DNA of 64,000 nucleotides, taken from contig NZ_DAOKYX010000005.1 of the NCBI RefSeq assembly GCF_035325945.1, positions 62,001-126,000 of the forward strand, given 5' to 3'. The stretch is from Parvibaculum sp035325945 (GTDB lineage Bacteria > Pseudomonadota > Alphaproteobacteria > Parvibaculales > Parvibaculaceae). Each line of letters opens with the position of its first letter. Within the stretch, counting starts at the first letter, position 1. Shown piece by piece: positions 1 through 8,339 of this stretch. Below the pieces are notes generated by a model that saw only the letters and a list, made by a program, of their open reading frames with translations, did no database searches and was not told where the DNA came from. Both the position numbers and the translations under genes were made by a program.

Positions 1-514
1 TGAAGGTGTTGCCGCAAGCGATGGCGACGCCGAACATCCACATCGGGATCATGGCCGGGAAGTTGAACGGGGTGATGCCGGCGACGACGCCGAGCGGCTG
101 GCGCATCGAATACATGTCGATGCCGGGCCCCGCGCCTTCCGTGAATTCGCCCTTCTGGAGATGCGGAATGCCGCAGGCAAACTCGATCACCTCGATGCCG
201 CGCTGCACGTCGCCGCGGGAATCGGCCAGCACCTTGCCGTGCTCGGCCGAAAGCATGGCGGCAAGCTCATCCATATTCGCCTCGACGAGGCGCTTGAACT
301 CGAACATCACGCGCGCGCGGCGCTGCGGGTTCGTCGCCGCCCAGCCGGGAAACGCCTTTGCGGCGACTTCAACGGCCGCGTGCAATTCGCCCGCGCTTGC
401 GAGCGGCGTGCGGGCCGTGATCTCGCCCGTGTTCGGGTTCGTCACGTCGAGGAACCGTCCGCTCGTGCCCCTGACATGCTTGCCGCCGATGAAATGTGTG
501 AGTTCCTTGGCCAT
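1..514 (-). CDS. mmsA: Methylmalonate-semialdehyde dehydrogenase, 5' part
   Basis: CoA-acylating aldehyde dehydrogenase family. It converts methylmalonate semialdehyde to propionyl-CoA in valine catabolism and malonate semialdehyde to acetyl-CoA. Only the N-terminal ~171 residues are in the window; the gene continues past base 1. The reading frame begins MAKELTHFIGGKHVRG and contains VTNPNTGE, the QPLGVVAGITPFNFP segment and PMWMFGVAIACGNTF, all typical of the MmsA coenzyme-binding half. The catalytic cysteine lies outside the window. The start is the ATG read from 514 down. The neighbouring LysR gene is divergent, 83 bp away, and is a natural candidate regulator (inference). Confidence 0.92.
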   Translation of the reverse strand, partial: MAKELTHFIGGKHVRGTSGRFLDVTNPNTGEITARTPLASAGELHAAVEVAAKAFPGWAATNPQRRARVMFEFKRLVEANMDELAAMLSAEHGKVLADSRGDVQRGIEVIEFACGIPHLQKGEFTEGAGPGIDMYSMRQPLGVVAGITPFNFPAMIPMWMFGVAIACGNTF

Positions 515-597
515 GACCGGTTCCACCCTGAGGTTCTGTTGATCTGAAGACGTGAATAGAGGCTGCATCGACGCATCGGAACTGATAAAAATGCAGC

Positions 598-1518
598 ATG
601 AAGCTGCAAAAACGCATGCCCTTCGATTGGGAAGATCTACGCCTGTTCCTCGAAACGACGCGGCATCCGACGCTGGCCGATGCCGCACTGCGCCTGCGGA
701 TCGATCCGACGACGCTTGGACGCCGCCTCAAGCGCTTCGAGCAGGAAATCGGCACCAATCTTTTCGAACGCGCGCAACAGGGCCTCCGGCTGACACCGAC
801 CGGCCAGCGGCTCGCATCTTATGTCGAGCGGATGGAGGATTCGAGTCTTCAGGCGCTCGAAGCCATCAAGGGCATCAGCGGCACGGTGCGCGGCACGGTC
901 CGCATCAGCACGACCGAGGGGTTCGGCACATTCGTCGTCGCCCCAGCGCTCGTCGATCTCGCTCGAGAGCACCCCGATATCGACATCGATCTCGTAGCGA
1001 GCAGCGGCTTTCTCAGCGTCTCGAAGCGCGAGGCGGACATCGCGATCCTGCTTGCCAGACCGCAGACGGGACGCCTCTTCACGCAGAAACTCGCCGACTA
1101 CGCGCTCATGCTCTACGCCTCGAAGCGCTATCTGCGAGGCGCGCCGCCGATCCGCACCGCGCAGGATCTCGCCCGGCATCGCCTCGTCGGCTATGTGGAC
1201 GATCTCATCTACTCACCGAAGCTGCGCTATCTGGACGAGCTTCCCGTTGCGGTTTCGCCCTCGATCAAGAGTTCGAGCATCGTCGGCCAGTATCACGCCA
1301 CAAAGGCGGGTGCGGGGCTTTGCATATTGCCCTGCTTCATCGCCGATCAGGACAAGAGCCTCGTTCGCGTGCTGCCGGACGAGTTCCGCATCGAGCGCAG
1401 TTTCTGGCTCGCCGTGCATGAGGATATTCGCGGCTTTGCGCGCATAAGGGCTGTGCTCGACGCCCTCATCGGCGCCGCACACGCCCGCCAGGCGCTGCTG
1501 ATGGGGCGGCTCGACTGA
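598..1518 (+). CDS. LysR-family transcriptional regulator
   Basis: 306 residues, the usual LysR length. The N-terminal winged helix-turn-helix (about residues 8-65) includes FDWEDLRLFLETTRHPTLAD and LRIDPTTLGRRLKRFEQEIG. The rest is a periplasmic-binding-like effector domain. It is divergent from mmsA, so control of that gene and of itself is likely by analogy with other LysR pairs; the ligand is unknown. No clear ribosome-binding site precedes the ATG at 598. The in-frame ATG at 616 (MPFDWEDL) is an alternative start that many homologues use. Confidence 0.9.
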   Translation: MKLQKRMPFDWEDLRLFLETTRHPTLADAALRLRIDPTTLGRRLKRFEQEIGTNLFERAQQGLRLTPTGQRLASYVERMEDSSLQALEAIKGISGTVRGTVRISTTEGFGTFVVAPALVDLAREHPDIDIDLVASSGFLSVSKREADIAILLARPQTGRLFTQKLADYALMLYASKRYLRGAPPIRTAQDLARHRLVGYVDDLIYSPKLRYLDELPVAVSPSIKSSSIVGQYHATKAGAGLCILPCFIADQDKSLVRVLPDEFRIERSFWLAVHEDIRGFARIRAVLDALIGAAHARQALLMGRLD

Positions 1519-1610
1519 GGCGCGCCCGCCGCCGCTTGACCGAAATCAATGCCCCGGAAGCGCGATAGGCGAGCATTGGAGCGTGAGTTCCTGCGCCGGG
1601 GCCATCGTGC

Positions 1611-3326
1611 ATGCACAATACGGAGATCGCACATCTCTTCGAGCGTTTTGCCGTGCTTCTCGACATAGACGGCGCAAACCCCTTTCGCGTGCGTGCCTAT
1701 CGCAATGCCGCGCGGACGATCGAAAGCCTGTCGCAAAGCCTCGAGTCCATGATCGCGGACGGAGCCGACCTCACGGAGCTTCCGGGCATCGGCGAAGACC
1801 TCGCGCAGAAGATCGCGGATATCGTGGCGTCAGGCCGGTTCCATGATCTCGACGCGATCGAAAAGCGCGTGCCCGGCGCGCTCGCCGACCTCACCGAGCT
1901 TCCGGGCCTCGGTCCCAAGCGCGTGCGAAGCCTCTTCAAGGATCTGGGCATCGCATCGCTCCCGGAGCTTTCAAGGGCCGCCAAGGCAGGCAAGCTGCAA
2001 ACTCTGCCGGGCTTCGGCCCGAAGATCGAGCAGGCCGTTCTGCAGGCGGTCGACCGCCACATCTCCACCGAGAAGCGGCTCATGCTTTCCACGGCCGAGG
2101 ATATCGCCGCGCCATTGATCGCGTATCTCAAGGCGATGCCCGGCGTCAGTTCCGCCGTTGTCGCGGGCAGTTTCCGCCGCCGCCGCGAGACGGTCGGTGA
2201 CCTCGATCTTCTCGTCACCTGCCGGCGCGGCACGCCGGTGATGGAGCGCTTCGCAGCCTATAAGGAAGTCGCCAACGTGCTCGCCAAGGGCACGACGCGC
2301 TCGACGGTCAAGCTCCGCTCCGGGCTTCAGGTCGATCTTCGCGTCGTGCCGGAGGTGAGCCATGGCGCCGCGCTCGTCTATTTCACCGGCTCCAAGGCGC
2401 ACAATGTGGCGATCCGCATGCTCGGCGTGCGCAAGGGCCTCAAGATCAACGAATATGGCGTCTTCAAGGGCAAGCAGCGCATCGCGGGCAATACCGAAAA
2501 GGAAGTCTATGCGGAGATCGACCTGCCCTTCATCGCGCCCGAGCTTCGCGAGGATCGCGGCGAGGTCGAGGCGGCGAAGGCCGGCCGCCTGCCAAAGCTC
2601 ATCGAACTCGACGATATTCGAGGCGATCTCCATAGCCACACAAAGGCGACAGACGGCCACTACACGATCGAGGAAATGGCGCGCGGCGCGGAAGCGCGCG
2701 GCTATGCCTATCTCGCTATCAGCGACCACACGAAGCATGTGACCATCGCACATGGGCTCGATGCGCGGACGCTCGGCAAGCAGGTCGCGAAAATCGACCG
2801 CATCAATGCAAAACTCAAATCCATCCGTATCCTGAAATCGGCGGAGGTCGATATTCTCGCCGACGGCACGCTCGACCTGCCCGACAGCATATTGCAGGAA
2901 CTCGATTTCGTCGTAGCGGCGCTGCACTACAAATTCAACCTCGACGCCAGGGCGCAGACCGAGCGCCTCATCCGCGCCATGGACAACCCCAATGTGAACA
3001 TCCTCGCCCATCCAACGGGGCGGCTCATCGGCGAGCGCGAGCCCTGCGCGCTCGATATGGAGCGGCTGATGAAAGCCGCGCTCGAACGGGGATGCTTCCT
3101 CGAAGTGAACGCGCAGCCCGAGCGGCTCGACCTCAACGATATTCACTGCCGCATGGCGAAGGAAATCGGGCTGAAGGTCGCCATCTCGACCGATGCGCAC
3201 AGCGTCGATTCACTCGACCTCATGCGCTTCGGCATCGATCAGGCGCGGAGGGGCTGGCTCGAAGCCGACGATGTCATCAACACGCGGAGCTGGCAGGATC
3301 TCAAGCGTCTATTCCAGCGAAAGTGA
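1611..3326 (+). CDS. polX: DNA polymerase/3'-5' exonuclease PolX
   Basis: 571 residues, the full length of bacterial family-X polymerases, which act in gap-filling base-excision repair. The N-terminal half carries helix-hairpin-helix segments (TELPGIGEDLAQKIADIV, TELPGLGPKRVRSLFKDLG). The nucleotidyltransferase core has the metal-binding aspartates in VGDLDLLV and VDLRVV, followed by FTGSKAHNVAIR. From about residue 335 there is a PHP nuclease domain with DLHSHTKATDG, AISDHTKHV, ILAHPTGRLIGER and STDAHSVD supplying metal ligands. The next gene starts 3 bp after the stop, so the two are probably cotranscribed. Confidence 0.95.
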   Translation: MHNTEIAHLFERFAVLLDIDGANPFRVRAYRNAARTIESLSQSLESMIADGADLTELPGIGEDLAQKIADIVASGRFHDLDAIEKRVPGALADLTELPGLGPKRVRSLFKDLGIASLPELSRAAKAGKLQTLPGFGPKIEQAVLQAVDRHISTEKRLMLSTAEDIAAPLIAYLKAMPGVSSAVVAGSFRRRRETVGDLDLLVTCRRGTPVMERFAAYKEVANVLAKGTTRSTVKLRSGLQVDLRVVPEVSHGAALVYFTGSKAHNVAIRMLGVRKGLKINEYGVFKGKQRIAGNTEKEVYAEIDLPFIAPELREDRGEVEAAKAGRLPKLIELDDIRGDLHSHTKATDGHYTIEEMARGAEARGYAYLAISDHTKHVTIAHGLDARTLGKQVAKIDRINAKLKSIRILKSAEVDILADGTLDLPDSILQELDFVVAALHYKFNLDARAQTERLIRAMDNPNVNILAHPTGRLIGEREPCALDMERLMKAALERGCFLEVNAQPERLDLNDIHCRMAKEIGLKVAISTDAHSVDSLDLMRFGIDQARRGWLEADDVINTRSWQDLKRLFQRK

Positions 3327-3329
3327 TCA

Positions 3330-4355
3330 GTGAGCACCATGCCGCGCCTCTTTCAACCCTCGCTCGTCAACGATGTCTTCGGCGATCCGGCGCTCATTGT
3401 CGATCTGACGTTTCGCAGGCAGGCGCTTCTCTTCGATCTCGGCGAAATCTATCCGCTACCGCCGCGCAAACTCCTCAATGTCTCGCATGTGTTCGTAACT
3501 CATACGCATATGGATCATTTCTCCGGCTTCGACCGCCTGCTCCGCATCTGCCTTGGACGGCCGCGCATTCTGCATCTCTATGGACCGGAGGGTTTCGCCG
3601 AGCGCGTTCACCACAAGCTTCAATCCTATACATGGAACCTCGTGCCGAATTATGTGAGCGACTTCACCATCGCCGCGCATGAAGTGCTGAGCGCAACGCG
3701 ACTGAAAACCGTCGAGTTCCACGGGCGCGAATCCTTTCATCCGCGTCTGCCGGAAGACGTGACTATCGCAAAAGGTATCCTTGTCGATGAAAATGGATTT
3801 CGGGTGACGAGCACGCTCGTCGATCACGGCATTCCCTGCCTCGCCTTCGCGCTCGAGGAGCACGAACATCTCAACATATGGAGCAATGTCATCGAGGAGA
3901 TGGGGCTCGGCATCGGCGCCTGGATCAACGATCTCAAGACCGCAATCCTCGCGGGCGCGCCCGAGGAAACGCCCATTCACGCATCATGGACAGAGGGCGG
4001 CACGACCCGCAGCGCGACGGTGCCTCTCCGCACATTGCTGGGCACGGCTGTCCGCCGCACGCCGGGGCAGAAGATCGGCTATATCTGCGATGTTGGCTTC
4101 GAGAAGCGCAACAGGACGCATCTCGTGGAGCTGGTGAAGGACGCCGACGAACTTTTCATCGAAGCGTCCTTCATGGCGGCCGACGCCGATCTGGCCGAAG
4201 CGCGGCATCATCTGACGGCGGAACAGGCCGGCCTTCTCGCACGCGAGGCGCATGTGAAGAAGGTCACGCCCTTTCATATCTCCACCCGCTACACCGAGTG
4301 CGAAGACGCCGTGGTGGAGGAAGTGCTCCGGGCATTCTTCGCCAGCAAGGCGTGA
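3330..4355 (+). CDS. RNase Z-like metallo-beta-lactamase-fold hydrolase
   Basis: 341 residues with the MBL-fold zinc signature THTHMDHFSGFD near residue 57 and later metal-ligand segments (TLVDHGIPCLAF, YICDVGFEKRN, EARHHLTAEQAG, VTPFHISTRY). The arrangement matches the RNase Z/ElaC branch, which trims tRNA 3' ends, but substrate cannot be assigned from sequence alone. It lies 3 bp after polX, indicating an operon. The GTG at 3330 is used here; an in-frame ATG three codons later is equally possible. It converges on cysNC with only 15 bp between stops and no obvious terminator. Confidence 0.8.
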   Translation: MSTMPRLFQPSLVNDVFGDPALIVDLTFRRQALLFDLGEIYPLPPRKLLNVSHVFVTHTHMDHFSGFDRLLRICLGRPRILHLYGPEGFAERVHHKLQSYTWNLVPNYVSDFTIAAHEVLSATRLKTVEFHGRESFHPRLPEDVTIAKGILVDENGFRVTSTLVDHGIPCLAFALEEHEHLNIWSNVIEEMGLGIGAWINDLKTAILAGAPEETPIHASWTEGGTTRSATVPLRTLLGTAVRRTPGQKIGYICDVGFEKRNRTHLVELVKDADELFIEASFMAADADLAEARHHLTAEQAGLLAREAHVKKVTPFHISTRYTECEDAVVEEVLRAFFASKA

Positions 4356-4370
4356 AGCGCGAGGCGCTAC

Positions 4371-6275
4371 TCAGGCGATGTTGCCTCGGGCCTTGAGCAG
4401 CGCGATCACTTCCTCGGCCAGTTCTTCTGGCGACCGCGTTCCCGATTCGAGCCTGATCTCGGGATGCTCCGGCGCCTCATAGGGCGAGTCGATGCCCGTG
4501 AAGTTCTTGATCTGGCCGGCACGCGCCTTCTTGTAGAGGCCCTTCGCGTCGCGCTTCTCGGCGATCTCGAGCGGCGTGTCGCAGAACACCTCGATGAACT
4601 CGCCATCCTCGACCAGTTCGCGTGCCATGCGGCGCTCGGCGCGGAAGGGCGAGATGAAGGAGACGAGCACGATCAGACCGGCATCGAGCATGAGCTTGGC
4701 GACTTCCGCCACGCGGCGGATGTTCTCGACGCGATCGGCCTCGGTGAAGCCGAGGTCGCGGTTGAGGCCGTGACGCACATTGTCGCCATCGAGCATGTAG
4801 GTATGCCGTCCATCGGCATGAAGCCGCTTCTCGACGATGTTGGCGATGGTCGACTTGCCTGCGCCTGAAAGCCCGGTGAACCAAAGGATGGCCGGCTTCT
4901 GCCCCTTCTGGACGGCGCGCGCCTCCTTGTTCACATCTAGCGCCTGAAGGTGGATGTTCGTCGCGCGGCGAAGACCGAACATGATCATGCCCGCACCGAC
5001 GGTCGCATTCGTCATGCGGTCGATGACGATGAAGGATCCGGTCTTGCGGTTCGTCTGATAGGAATCGAACCCGACGGGTTGCGAAAGCGAGAAGTTGCAG
5101 ACGGCGACCTCGTTGAGCCCAAGCTCCTTGGCCGCCAGATGGTCGAGCGTGTTCACGTCGATCTTGTGCTTGATCTCGGTCACCTGGGCCGTGACCGTCC
5201 GCGTTCCGATCTTGACGAGATAGGGTCTGCCCGGAAGCAGGTGATCCTCGCTCATCCAGAGCAGATGCGCCGCGAACTGGTCGGCGACCTCGGGCTGGTC
5301 GTTCGCCGCGACAAGAAGATCGCCGCGCGAAATGTCGATCTCGTCGGCGAGCGTCAGCGTGACGGCATCTCCCGCGACCGCAAGGTCGAGATCGCCATTC
5401 GCTGTCACGATGCGCTCGACCGTGCTCGCCCGGCCGGAGCCCGCGACCACGATCTTGTCGCCCGGCCGCACCGCTCCGCTCGCAATCGTCCCGGAAAAGC
5501 CGCGGAAATCGAGATTTGGCCGGTTCACCCACTGAACCGCCATGCGGAAGGGCTTCGCCTCCGTTTCGTTCGTGACGTCGACCGTTTCAAGATGGTCGAG
5601 CAGCGCCGGACCATTGTACCAGGGTGTGCGCTCCGAACGCGCGATCACATTGTCGCCATAGCGCGCCGAAATCGGAATTGCGACGATCTGGCGGAAGCCG
5701 AAATTGCCCGCGAACTCGGTGAAGTCGTCCCGGATCTTCTCGAAAACCTCACGCGAGAAATCGACGAGATCGATCTTGTTCACGGCAAGGACGATCTGCC
5801 GGATGCCGAGGAGAGAGGCGATGAAGGCGTGGCGGCGCGTCTGGGTGAGGATGCCCCGTCGCGCATCGACAAGCAGAATGGCGAGGTCCGCTGTGGACGC
5901 GCCCGTCGCCATGTTCCGCGTATATTGTTCGTGGCCGGGCGTGTCGGCGACGATGAACTTGCGCTTGTCGGTGGTAAAGAAGCGATAGGCAACGTCGATG
6001 GTGATGCCCTGCTCGCGCTCAGCCTCGAGACCGTCCACGAGAAGCGCGAAATCAATATCCTCGCCGGCCGTGCCATGCTTCTTGCTGTCGCGCTCAAGCG
6101 TCGCGAGCTGGTCGTCGAAGAGCAGCTTCGTGTCGTAAAGCAGACGGCCGATCAGGGTCGACTTTCCGTCATCAACCGAACCGCAGGTCAGGAAGCGCAG
6201 AAGCCCCTTGCGTTCCTGCTGCGCGAGATAATCGACGAGATCCTGCGTCGTCAGATCTGCTGCAAGCTCGCTCAT
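4371..6275 (-). CDS. cysNC: Bifunctional sulfate adenylyltransferase subunit 1/adenylylsulfate kinase
   Basis: 634 residues. The N-terminal ~440 residues are the CysN GTPase, with P-loop CGSVDDGKSTLIGRLLYDTK, G3 motif DTPGHEQYTRN and G4 VNKIDLV; it drives ATP sulfurylase with CysD. The C-terminal ~190 residues are APS kinase (CysC), with P-loop WFTGLSGAGKSTIAN and SFISPFRAERRMAREL. The product of the fused protein is PAPS. Fusion of the two activities is common in Alphaproteobacteria. Its ATG overlaps the cysD stop by one base (TGATG), so translation is probably coupled. Confidence 0.97.
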   Translation of the reverse strand: MSELAADLTTQDLVDYLAQQERKGLLRFLTCGSVDDGKSTLIGRLLYDTKLLFDDQLATLERDSKKHGTAGEDIDFALLVDGLEAEREQGITIDVAYRFFTTDKRKFIVADTPGHEQYTRNMATGASTADLAILLVDARRGILTQTRRHAFIASLLGIRQIVLAVNKIDLVDFSREVFEKIRDDFTEFAGNFGFRQIVAIPISARYGDNVIARSERTPWYNGPALLDHLETVDVTNETEAKPFRMAVQWVNRPNLDFRGFSGTIASGAVRPGDKIVVAGSGRASTVERIVTANGDLDLAVAGDAVTLTLADEIDISRGDLLVAANDQPEVADQFAAHLLWMSEDHLLPGRPYLVKIGTRTVTAQVTEIKHKIDVNTLDHLAAKELGLNEVAVCNFSLSQPVGFDSYQTNRKTGSFIVIDRMTNATVGAGMIMFGLRRATNIHLQALDVNKEARAVQKGQKPAILWFTGLSGAGKSTIANIVEKRLHADGRHTYMLDGDNVRHGLNRDLGFTEADRVENIRRVAEVAKLMLDAGLIVLVSFISPFRAERRMARELVEDGEFIEVFCDTPLEIAEKRDAKGLYKKARAGQIKNFTGIDSPYEAPEHPEIRLESGTRSPEELAEEVIALLKARGNIA

Positions 6276-7183
6276 CAGAAATACCCCTCGCGCTTCTTCT
6301 TTTCCATCGAACCCGCCTCGTCGTGATCGATCAGCCGGCCGGAGCGCTCTGAGGTCCGGGCCACGAGCATTTCGCGCACGATCTCGGGCAGGGTCGTTGC
6401 ATCGCTCTCGACGGCGGCGGTCAGCGGATAGCAGCCTAGCGTGCGGAAGCGCACGAGCTTCTGCTCCGGCTTCTCGCCGGGACGCAGCGGCATGCGATCG
6501 TCATCGACCATGATGAGCTGGCCGCCGCGCTCGACCACGGGGCGGAGCGCCGCGTAGTAGAGCGGCACGATCGGAATGTCCTCGGCCATGATGTATTGCC
6601 AGATGTCGAGTTCGGTCCAGTTCGAGAGCGGAAACACGCGGATCGACTCGCCCGGCCCGACGCGCGTGTTATAGACGTCCCAGAGTTCCGGGCGCTGCTT
6701 CTTGGGGTCCCAGCCGTGATTGGCGGTGCGGAAGGAGAAGATGCGCTCCTTGGCGCGCGACTTTTCCTCGTCGCGGCGCGCGCCGCCAAAGGCCGCGTCG
6801 AAGCCGTATTTGGTCAGCGCCTGTTTCAGCGCCTCCGTCTTCATCACATGCGTGTAGTAGGACGATCCGTGATCGAACGGGTTGATGTTCTGCGCCTTGC
6901 CCTCGGCATTGGTGTGGACGATGAGATCGAAGCCGAGCTTCTTCGCCATCATGTCGCGAAAGGCGATCATCTCGCGAAATTTCCACGTCGTATCGATATG
7001 CATCAGCGGGAAAGGCGGCAGCGAAGGAAAAAAGGCCTTCGCGGCCAGATGCAGCATGACCGACGAATCCTTGCCGATCGAGTAGAGCATCACCGGATTG
7101 GAAAATTCGGCCGCCACCTCGCGGATGATCTGGATGCTTTCATCCTCGAGCCGTTTCAAATGGGAATGCCTATCGCGTGACAT
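6275..7183 (-). CDS. cysD: Sulfate adenylyltransferase subunit 2
   Basis: 302 residues from the ATG at 7183 (MSRDRHSHLKRLEDESIQII), which gives the normal CysD N-terminus. An in-frame extension to 7273 reaches into cysQ and is unlikely. The PP-loop ATP-pyrophosphatase motif MLYSIGKDSSVMLHL is present, together with RRDEEKSRAKER and FPLSNWTELDIWQYI. CysD makes APS from ATP and sulfate with the CysN GTPase domain. It sits 19 bp after cysQ and overlaps cysNC by one base, forming the operon cysQ-cysD-cysNC. Confidence 0.97.
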   Translation of the reverse strand: MSRDRHSHLKRLEDESIQIIREVAAEFSNPVMLYSIGKDSSVMLHLAAKAFFPSLPPFPLMHIDTTWKFREMIAFRDMMAKKLGFDLIVHTNAEGKAQNINPFDHGSSYYTHVMKTEALKQALTKYGFDAAFGGARRDEEKSRAKERIFSFRTANHGWDPKKQRPELWDVYNTRVGPGESIRVFPLSNWTELDIWQYIMAEDIPIVPLYYAALRPVVERGGQLIMVDDDRMPLRPGEKPEQKLVRFRTLGCYPLTAAVESDATTLPEIVREMLVARTSERSGRLIDHDEAGSMEKKKREGYF

Positions 7184-7202
7184 CGGATAACCTCTTGAAA
7201 AT

Positions 7203-8012
7203 CTACTGTTCGGCCGAAGCGAAAGGATCGAAGCGCCCGGTCGCGGCGAACCACGGGTTCGCGAAATCAACATCGTCCTTCTGATTGCGTTTGCCGTAGA
7301 CGAGCGGCTTGCCGTCCATCGTCAGCACCGCGCCCTTCGCCGCGCGCAGGACAGCGTCACCCGCCGCCGTGTCCCACTCCATGGTCCGGCCGAGACGCGG
7401 GTAGAGATCGGCCTCGCCGGCGGCAAGCTTGCAGAATTTGAGCGAAGAGCCCGCTGTCACGAAGTCGGCGACCGAAAAACGCTCGATGAAGGATTTCGTC
7501 TCGTCTGTCAGATGAGAACGGCTGGCAATGACGCAAAGCCCGCCATGCTGCGGCTCGGCGCGAACGGAGATCGCGCGCCAGGCGCCGATCTTGCCGGCTT
7601 CCACATCGGCCACCTTCGCGCCTTGCCCCTTGCCGCCCGCATAGATGACGCCGATCGCCGGCGCATAGACGACACCGAGCACCGGGACCCCATCCTCGAT
7701 GAGCGCGATGTTGACGGTGAATTCGCCATTGCGGCTGATGAATTCCTTGGTCCCGTCCAGCGGATCGACCAGAAAGAACCGGCGTCCCGTCTCGGGCACC
7801 TGCCCGGCCGCGACCGCCTCCTCGGCAACGACGGGAATCTCCGGCGCGAGCCGCGCCAGCTCTTCGAGAATCAATGCCTCGGCCGCCGCATCCGCCTCGG
7901 TCACGGGTGAGCCGTCGCCCTTGGTCGCCATGGTGGCTGGGTCGAAGCGCGCATAAATGGCCATGATGGCCGCGCCGGCCTTCAGCGCGATTGTGACGAG
8001 GTCGTCCAGCAT
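7203..8012 (-). CDS. cysQ: 3'(2'),5'-bisphosphate nucleotidase CysQ
   Basis: 269 residues of the inositol-monophosphatase fold. The metal-binding motif DPLDGTKEFISRNGEFTVN and the upstream acidic pair in VVAEEAVAAG are present, with the C-terminal EWDTAAGDAVLRAA motif that completes the family signature. CysQ hydrolyses PAP, the by-product of PAPS use, and so limits PAP build-up. It is the first gene of the sulfate-activation operon; the start at 8012 leaves more than 300 bp of upstream DNA for regulation. Confidence 0.94.
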   Translation of the reverse strand: MLDDLVTIALKAGAAIMAIYARFDPATMATKGDGSPVTEADAAAEALILEELARLAPEIPVVAEEAVAAGQVPETGRRFFLVDPLDGTKEFISRNGEFTVNIALIEDGVPVLGVVYAPAIGVIYAGGKGQGAKVADVEAGKIGAWRAISVRAEPQHGGLCVIASRSHLTDETKSFIERFSVADFVTAGSSLKFCKLAAGEADLYPRLGRTMEWDTAAGDAVLRAAKGAVLTMDGKPLVYGKRNQKDDVDFANPWFAATGRFDPFASAEQ

Positions 8013-8339
8013 TGGGGAGGCTCTATTTACAGTTGTCGTTCGGACTTTAATTATCGCCCGACGTTTCGAATGTTAAATAGGACATCTTGGTGGCCGCGAA
8101 AAGCCCTATTCCATCCTCGGGCGCGCAATTCGCCATTTTCTGCGGGCTTCGCCGGGCCGAGTCCCCTCGCACGCCGGCCCGCCTTACGGCCCGCATCTTC
8201 GTCATAGAGTTTCAGCGACGGATCGGCTTGTCGAGCAACTTGCCGACTTCCGCTTCCGTCTCCGCCTCATCGGATCGAGTCTTTTGTGTTCGGCCTCGCC
8301 AGCGTCGAAGCCCCCGCATAGCGTGGCGAGGGCCCGATC
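8013..8339. other. Intergenic region between the monooxygenase and cysQ
   Basis: 327 bp with no convincing gene. It should hold the promoter of the cysQ operon, read leftward, and the 3' end of the monooxygenase transcript. A dyad (8294-8301 paired with 8324-8331, perfect 8-bp arms) lies just after the monooxygenase stop but lacks a downstream U-run. Short open frames here run through GC-rich sequence without start signals and were not accepted. Confidence 0.5.
8050..8077 (-). promoter_or_regulatory. Possible promoter of the cysQ-cysD-cysNC operon
   Basis: Read leftward, TTTAAC and GATAAT are separated by 16 bp about 38 bp before the cysQ ATG. This is an AT-rich island in otherwise GC-rich sequence. 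The -35 match is weak, so this is a tentative assignment. Confidence 0.3.
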
